From Proteiniphilum sp. (GTDB lineage Bacteria > Bacteroidota > Bacteroidia > Bacteroidales > Dysgonomonadaceae): 8,414 bases of DNA. The notes beneath the pieces are model-generated. The model worked only from the letters and a program-made list of their open reading frames with translations, was not told where the DNA came from and searched no databases. The position numbers and the translations under genes were made by a program. Of this stretch, positions 6,150 through 8,414 are shown piece by piece. Positions within the stretch are counted from its first letter, which is position 1; every line of letters starts with the position of its first letter. Location: assembly GCA_016649795.1 (NCBI GenBank), contig JAENWZ010000083.1, forward strand, positions 1 to 8,414. The letters are read 5' to 3'.

Positions 6150-6559
6150 TATTCCTTTCTGATCTGTAGTGTCAATTCTCTCAACGCTTTTCGCACCCCT
6201 TTTTCAACTGTGACAAAATCACTCAACTCATCTTTCACATAGATGAAAGCGACCTCAATATGCCCCGGTAACGGGAGCATTGCCACGATCAACAGATGTT
6301 TGTTCAAGCGATACGCCTCTCTGAACAGCCTTTTCATCCTGTTACGATCTACAGCCGCTTTAAGCCTCTTTTTAGGGATACTGATCAGTACCGACAGCGG
6401 CATTGATTGCAGGTGTGCCGTTTCAAGATATACCACCCTGAAGGGGTACGCCATAAAGGAGTCTCCTTGGGCAAAAAGGGTTTCAATCCTTCTTTCGCCT
6501 GTTACTCGTTCTTCTTTTGTTAATCTGAAGCGCTCTTCTTCATTCATAGATAAAAGCAT
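6149..6559 (-). CDS. rnpA: Ribonuclease P protein component
   Basis: RnpA is the basic protein subunit that, with the catalytic RNase P RNA, removes 5' leaders from pre-tRNA. The 136-residue protein shows the RNR motif DRNRMKRLFREAYRL (71-85), with preceding IPKKRLKAAV (61-70), and an N-terminal FRLTKEERV segment (11-19) that begins the pre-tRNA leader-binding fold. ATG 6559 is preferred because CGGAAG lies just upstream and a -7 element is correctly placed. Met5 at 6547 (MNEEERFRL) is an alternative. It is the first gene of the rnpA-yidD-tatD operon. No rpmH (L34) lies upstream, unlike in many other phyla. Confidence 0.93.
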   Translation of the reverse strand: MLLSMNEEERFRLTKEERVTGERRIETLFAQGDSFMAYPFRVVYLETAHLQSMPLSVLISIPKKRLKAAVDRNRMKRLFREAYRLNKHLLIVAMLPLPGHIEVAFIYVKDELSDFVTVEKGVRKALRELTLQIRKE

Positions 6560-6581
6560 TCTTCCGAAAGCAATTATGCAG

Positions 6582-6589
6582 CAAAGATA
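6582..6589 (-). promoter_or_regulatory. -7 promoter element (TATCTTTG) upstream of rnpA
   Basis: Read on the minus strand this is TATCTTTG, a perfect TAnnTTTG. It lies 22 bases before the rnpA ATG, which predicts a short leader of about 15 bases. No -33 TTG at the usual distance is visible; the nearest is 14 bases away. The rnpA operon therefore probably has its own promoter, separate from the upstream RNase H gene. Confidence 0.6.
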
Positions 6590-6664
6590 ATTGTTTTTGG
6601 AATCAATTGTTCTTTTTAGGGGAAAAATGTATAAAGGAGGGATAAAGGAAGAGATGAAGAGAAG

Positions 6665-7288
6665 CTATTTTCTTCCGAAATCTGCCGGAATCTCGCCCCA
6701 TTTTTTTGTCTCCCACTTCAGGATAGGATTTTTGTAGCTGTTCTCCCTGAGCCATTTTTCTGCACGTGTAATCAGGTCAAAGATGGGTCTGTTGCGTTCA
6801 GTCTGCTCCAGCTTGGTGTTGCATTTTTTCCTGTCGATCCATTTCATCGCGTTCACACTATCGGTATAGAGAGGAGTCTCTTTACCGCCCTTTTGCAACA
6901 GTGCCAGCGCATGCACGATCGCCAGAAACTCGCCGATGTTGTTCGTACCCTCTTCCAGTGGTCCCACATGGAAAATTTCTACTCCGTCGGTAACATAGAC
7001 ACCCCGGTACTCCATCAAGCCCGGATTACCACTGCAGGCCGCATCCACGGCAAGGCTCTCCCTGATGATTGTTCCTGTTGATGCCTGTTCATCCGGTTTT
7101 TTTTCTTTTTTTGGGTTCATATGTTTCCATGGATTCTCTCCGAAAGCTTTTTTCGCCTCCTCCATTGAGGGGAACGATTTATACCGGGCATTCTCAAAAC
7201 CTGAAACCTGCGCCTTACACTCCTCCCATGAGGAGTAAATACCCGGTTTCACCCCCTGCCATACCACATAGAACTTTTTTTGCGCCAT
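6665..7288 (-). CDS. Ribonuclease HI with N-terminal viroplasmin/hybrid-binding domain
   Basis: The enzyme cleaves the RNA strand of RNA-DNA hybrids. Residues 4-49 (YVVWQGVKPGIYSSW, then FENARYKSFPSMEEA) are the hybrid-binding domain also called the caulimovirus viroplasmin domain. A lysine-rich linker (about 55-70) leads to the RNase H fold from about residue 78. All four catalytic acids can be assigned: D82 in VDAACSGNPG, E120 in NIGEFLAIVHALALL, D143 in LYTDSVNAMKW and D203 in IPADFGRK. This domain order is common in Bacteroidota and eukaryotic RNase H1. The 207-residue length is normal. The ATG at 7288 is preceded by GAGAGGG, a good Shine-Dalgarno. The gene follows the membrane-protein gene by 11 bases, so the two are probably co-transcribed. 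The rnhA name would fit loosely, but this is the longer type. Confidence 0.93.
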   Translation of the reverse strand: MAQKKFYVVWQGVKPGIYSSWEECKAQVSGFENARYKSFPSMEEAKKAFGENPWKHMNPKKEKKPDEQASTGTIIRESLAVDAACSGNPGLMEYRGVYVTDGVEIFHVGPLEEGTNNIGEFLAIVHALALLQKGGKETPLYTDSVNAMKWIDRKKCNTKLEQTERNRPIFDLITRAEKWLRENSYKNPILKWETKKWGEIPADFGRK

Positions 7289-7299
7289 CTGTCACCCTC

Positions 7300-7755
7300 T
7301 CACATCGATTCCAGTATGTAAGGTGTCAGATCCTCTTCCGTTGTCGGATTCATCGGTTTCTCCTCAATCGTGATGATACTGTCCACAATAAAATTGGTAT
7401 ATCCGCGCCAGGGTAGCTTACCGAAATATTCTTTGTAATGCAGCTGAACGATCTTGCCGCTTGCAACCATCAACCGTTGGGCAATCTCTTTGTCTTCCAC
7501 CGAAAAATCGAACTGGTTTGATTGCAATCCTCCCGGCTGGTCGGCACGGAAACCGGACTGAATCAGTTTACCTTCATAGGTTTTAAATATCACGCCTTTG
7601 TATACCAGGTAGTTCAGCTCTCCCGATTTCACCCCGGTACCAAAAACATAGTAGTAGCGGACGTATCCGAAAATGCCAAGTGAGAGTATCAATATGCCGA
7701 GGAACCATCTCAGTCCCTTGCGGCTCTTTTTCTTTTTAGGAGTCAAGTCATCCAT
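7300..7755 (-). CDS. Conserved single-pass membrane protein of unknown function
   Basis: This 151-residue protein has a very basic N-terminus (KKKKSRKGLR, 7-16), one hydrophobic segment (about 17-33) and a mostly hydrophilic remainder. The positive-inside rule puts the N-terminus in the cytoplasm and the body in the periplasm. The body has a repeated Lys/Tyr/Gly pattern (YLVYKGVIFKTYEGKLIQSGFR, 49-70), then QSNQFDFSVEDKEIAQRL (78-95) and LHYKEYFGKLPWRGYTNFIVDSI (105-127). This looks like a small beta-rich domain. I recognise it as a type seen in Bacteroidota but know no function, and no catalytic motif is apparent. The ATG at 7755 immediately precedes the basic segment; no Shine-Dalgarno is seen. 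It is the first gene of a unit with RNase HI, although that link suggests no obvious shared role. Confidence 0.8.
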   Translation of the reverse strand: MDDLTPKKKKSRKGLRWFLGILILSLGIFGYVRYYYVFGTGVKSGELNYLVYKGVIFKTYEGKLIQSGFRADQPGGLQSNQFDFSVEDKEIAQRLMVASGKIVQLHYKEYFGKLPWRGYTNFIVDSIITIEEKPMNPTTEEDLTPYILESM

Positions 7756-7779
7756 ATCTGAATTTGTTATTTGTTTATG

Positions 7780-7787
7780 TAAAGGTA
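7780..7787 (-). promoter_or_regulatory. Possible -7 element (TACCTTTA) for the membrane protein-RNase H unit
   Basis: On the minus strand this reads TACCTTTA, seven of eight positions of TAnnTTTG, 24 bases upstream of the start at 7755. The position is right, but the last base is off-consensus and no -33 TTG is seen at the usual distance. Confidence 0.35.
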
Positions 7788-7850
7788 CATCATTTTTGAG
7801 TTTTTAAGTGAAAGAATACACAATATTCGATGCATTTTATCCAATTTGTT

Positions 7851-7858
7851 TAACTTTG
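7851..7858 (+). promoter_or_regulatory. -7 promoter element (TAACTTTG) for the C1 peptidase gene
   Basis: TAACTTTG is a perfect TAnnTTTG. TTCG at 7826-7829 lies 21 bases upstream, a one-mismatch match to a TTTG -33 box at standard spacing. Transcription would begin near 7865, giving a leader of about 68 bases before the ATG at 7933. Confidence 0.6.
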
Positions 7859-7932
7859 TAGAAATGGAGCCGGACAAGAGTCATACTATCACAGGAAAAG
7901 ATCAATTTAACAATTATAATATATATATATCA

Positions 7933-8414
7933 ATGAAAAAGTTGTTTTTTACTTTCACTTTACTTTTTTCAATACTTACTATCTCAGCGCAGGGTGTATA
8001 TAATTTTAAAGTCATCAGGGAAAATCCCATCACAGAGGTGAAAAATCAATCCAGTACGGGAACGTGCTGGAGTTTTTCGGGTGTGGGGCTCCTTGAATCG
8101 GAACTGCTCCGGATGGGTAAAGGATCGTTTGATCTCTCTGAAATGTACATCGTACGCAGAAACTATGAAGAGAAATCACTAAAGCATGCCCGACTGCATG
8201 GCAACCTTAACTTTGCTGCCGGAGGCTCCTTTGCCGATGTGATTGAGACCATCAATGATTTCGGGATCGTTCCTGAAGAGTACTACAAAGGACTCAACTA
8301 CGGTTCCGAAACGCACAATCATGGTGAACTTGATAAGATATTGAAGGGATATATGGATGGCATCATCGGCGCAAGAACGCTCTCACCTGTGTGGTACAAA
8401 GGTTTTTCAGGTAT
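7933..8414 (+). CDS. Secreted C1B cysteine peptidase, bleomycin hydrolase/aminopeptidase C-like (5' part)
   Basis: The first 160 residues are present and the frame runs off the right edge. Residues 1-19 (MKKLFFTFTLLFSILTISA) form a signal peptide, with likely signal peptidase I cleavage after ISA; there is no lipobox cysteine. The mature part contains VKNQSSTGTCWSFSGVGLLE (36-55), the papain-fold active-site region with oxyanion-hole Q39 and nucleophile C45. SEMYIVRRNYEEK and GGSFADVIETINDFGIVPEE follow, typical of the bleomycin hydrolase (C1B) subfamily. The catalytic His and Asn lie beyond the window. It probably digests peptides in the periplasm. ATG 7933 is chosen because it starts the signal peptide. 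An in-frame ATG at 7864 would add 23 residues before it and lies at the predicted transcription start. The leader is A/T-rich, without a Shine-Dalgarno. Confidence 0.9.
   Translation, partial: MKKLFFTFTLLFSILTISAQGVYNFKVIRENPITEVKNQSSTGTCWSFSGVGLLESELLRMGKGSFDLSEMYIVRRNYEEKSLKHARLHGNLNFAAGGSFADVIETINDFGIVPEEYYKGLNYGSETHNHGELDKILKGYMDGIIGARTLSPVWYKGFSG

Noticed and set aside
7919..7930. AT dinucleotide run
   Set aside because: Simple low-complexity sequence in an A/T-rich Bacteroidota leader; no further repeat structure.
7864..7932. In-frame 23-codon N-terminal extension of the C1 peptidase gene from ATG 7864
   Set aside because: It begins at the predicted transcription start and would place a hydrophilic stretch before a clear signal peptide.

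Overview
The window looks like chromosomal, mostly housekeeping DNA from a Bacteroidota bacterium, probably order Bacteroidales. Four things point there: -7 promoter elements of the TAnnTTTG type, A/T-rich leaders that mostly lack Shine-Dalgarno sequences, the pairing of a DUF4271 membrane protein with a divergent HemD, and an RNase HI carrying a viroplasmin-like hybrid-binding domain. The genus cannot be fixed from the sequence; a Dysgonomonas/Proteiniphilum-like relative is only a guess. No mobile element, CRISPR array, tRNA or rRNA is visible.

Left part (1-1274, minus strand): the N-terminal half of a FAD-dependent DAO-family oxidoreductase runs off the left edge. Upstream of it lies an N-acetylmuramoyl-L-alanine amidase (Amidase_3) that keeps only its C-terminal half and lacks the first two zinc-ligand segments, so it is probably a 5'-truncated remnant.

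Centre (1275-5147, plus strand): a 303-base gene-free stretch holds a Bacteroidetes -7 element (1348-1355). Directly after the predicted transcription start there is a strong candidate SAM-II riboswitch (1371-1420), then a T-rich tract and several small hairpins. It leads into metK (SAM synthetase). metK overlaps a LOG-family phosphoribohydrolase gene, followed by a DUF4271 six-helix membrane protein gene whose end overlaps hemD (uroporphyrinogen-III synthase). The tight packing suggests one operon under SAM feedback. Functionally, MetK makes SAM, and the HemD product is the branch point whose siroheme and corrin branches consume SAM.

Right of centre (5169-6559, minus strand): rnpA, yidD and a tatD-like hydrolase gene form a compact operon behind its own -7 element. 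It converges on hemD, and a short hairpin sits exactly between the two stop codons.

Right part: an RNase HI gene with hybrid-binding domain and a gene for a small single-pass membrane protein of unknown function form a two-gene minus-strand unit (6665-7755). Across a divergent intergenic region lies the beginning of a secreted, bleomycin-hydrolase-like C1B cysteine peptidase gene, cut by the right edge.

The most noteworthy item is the SAM-II-like aptamer and its long leader upstream of metK. No unknown defence or mobile system was found.
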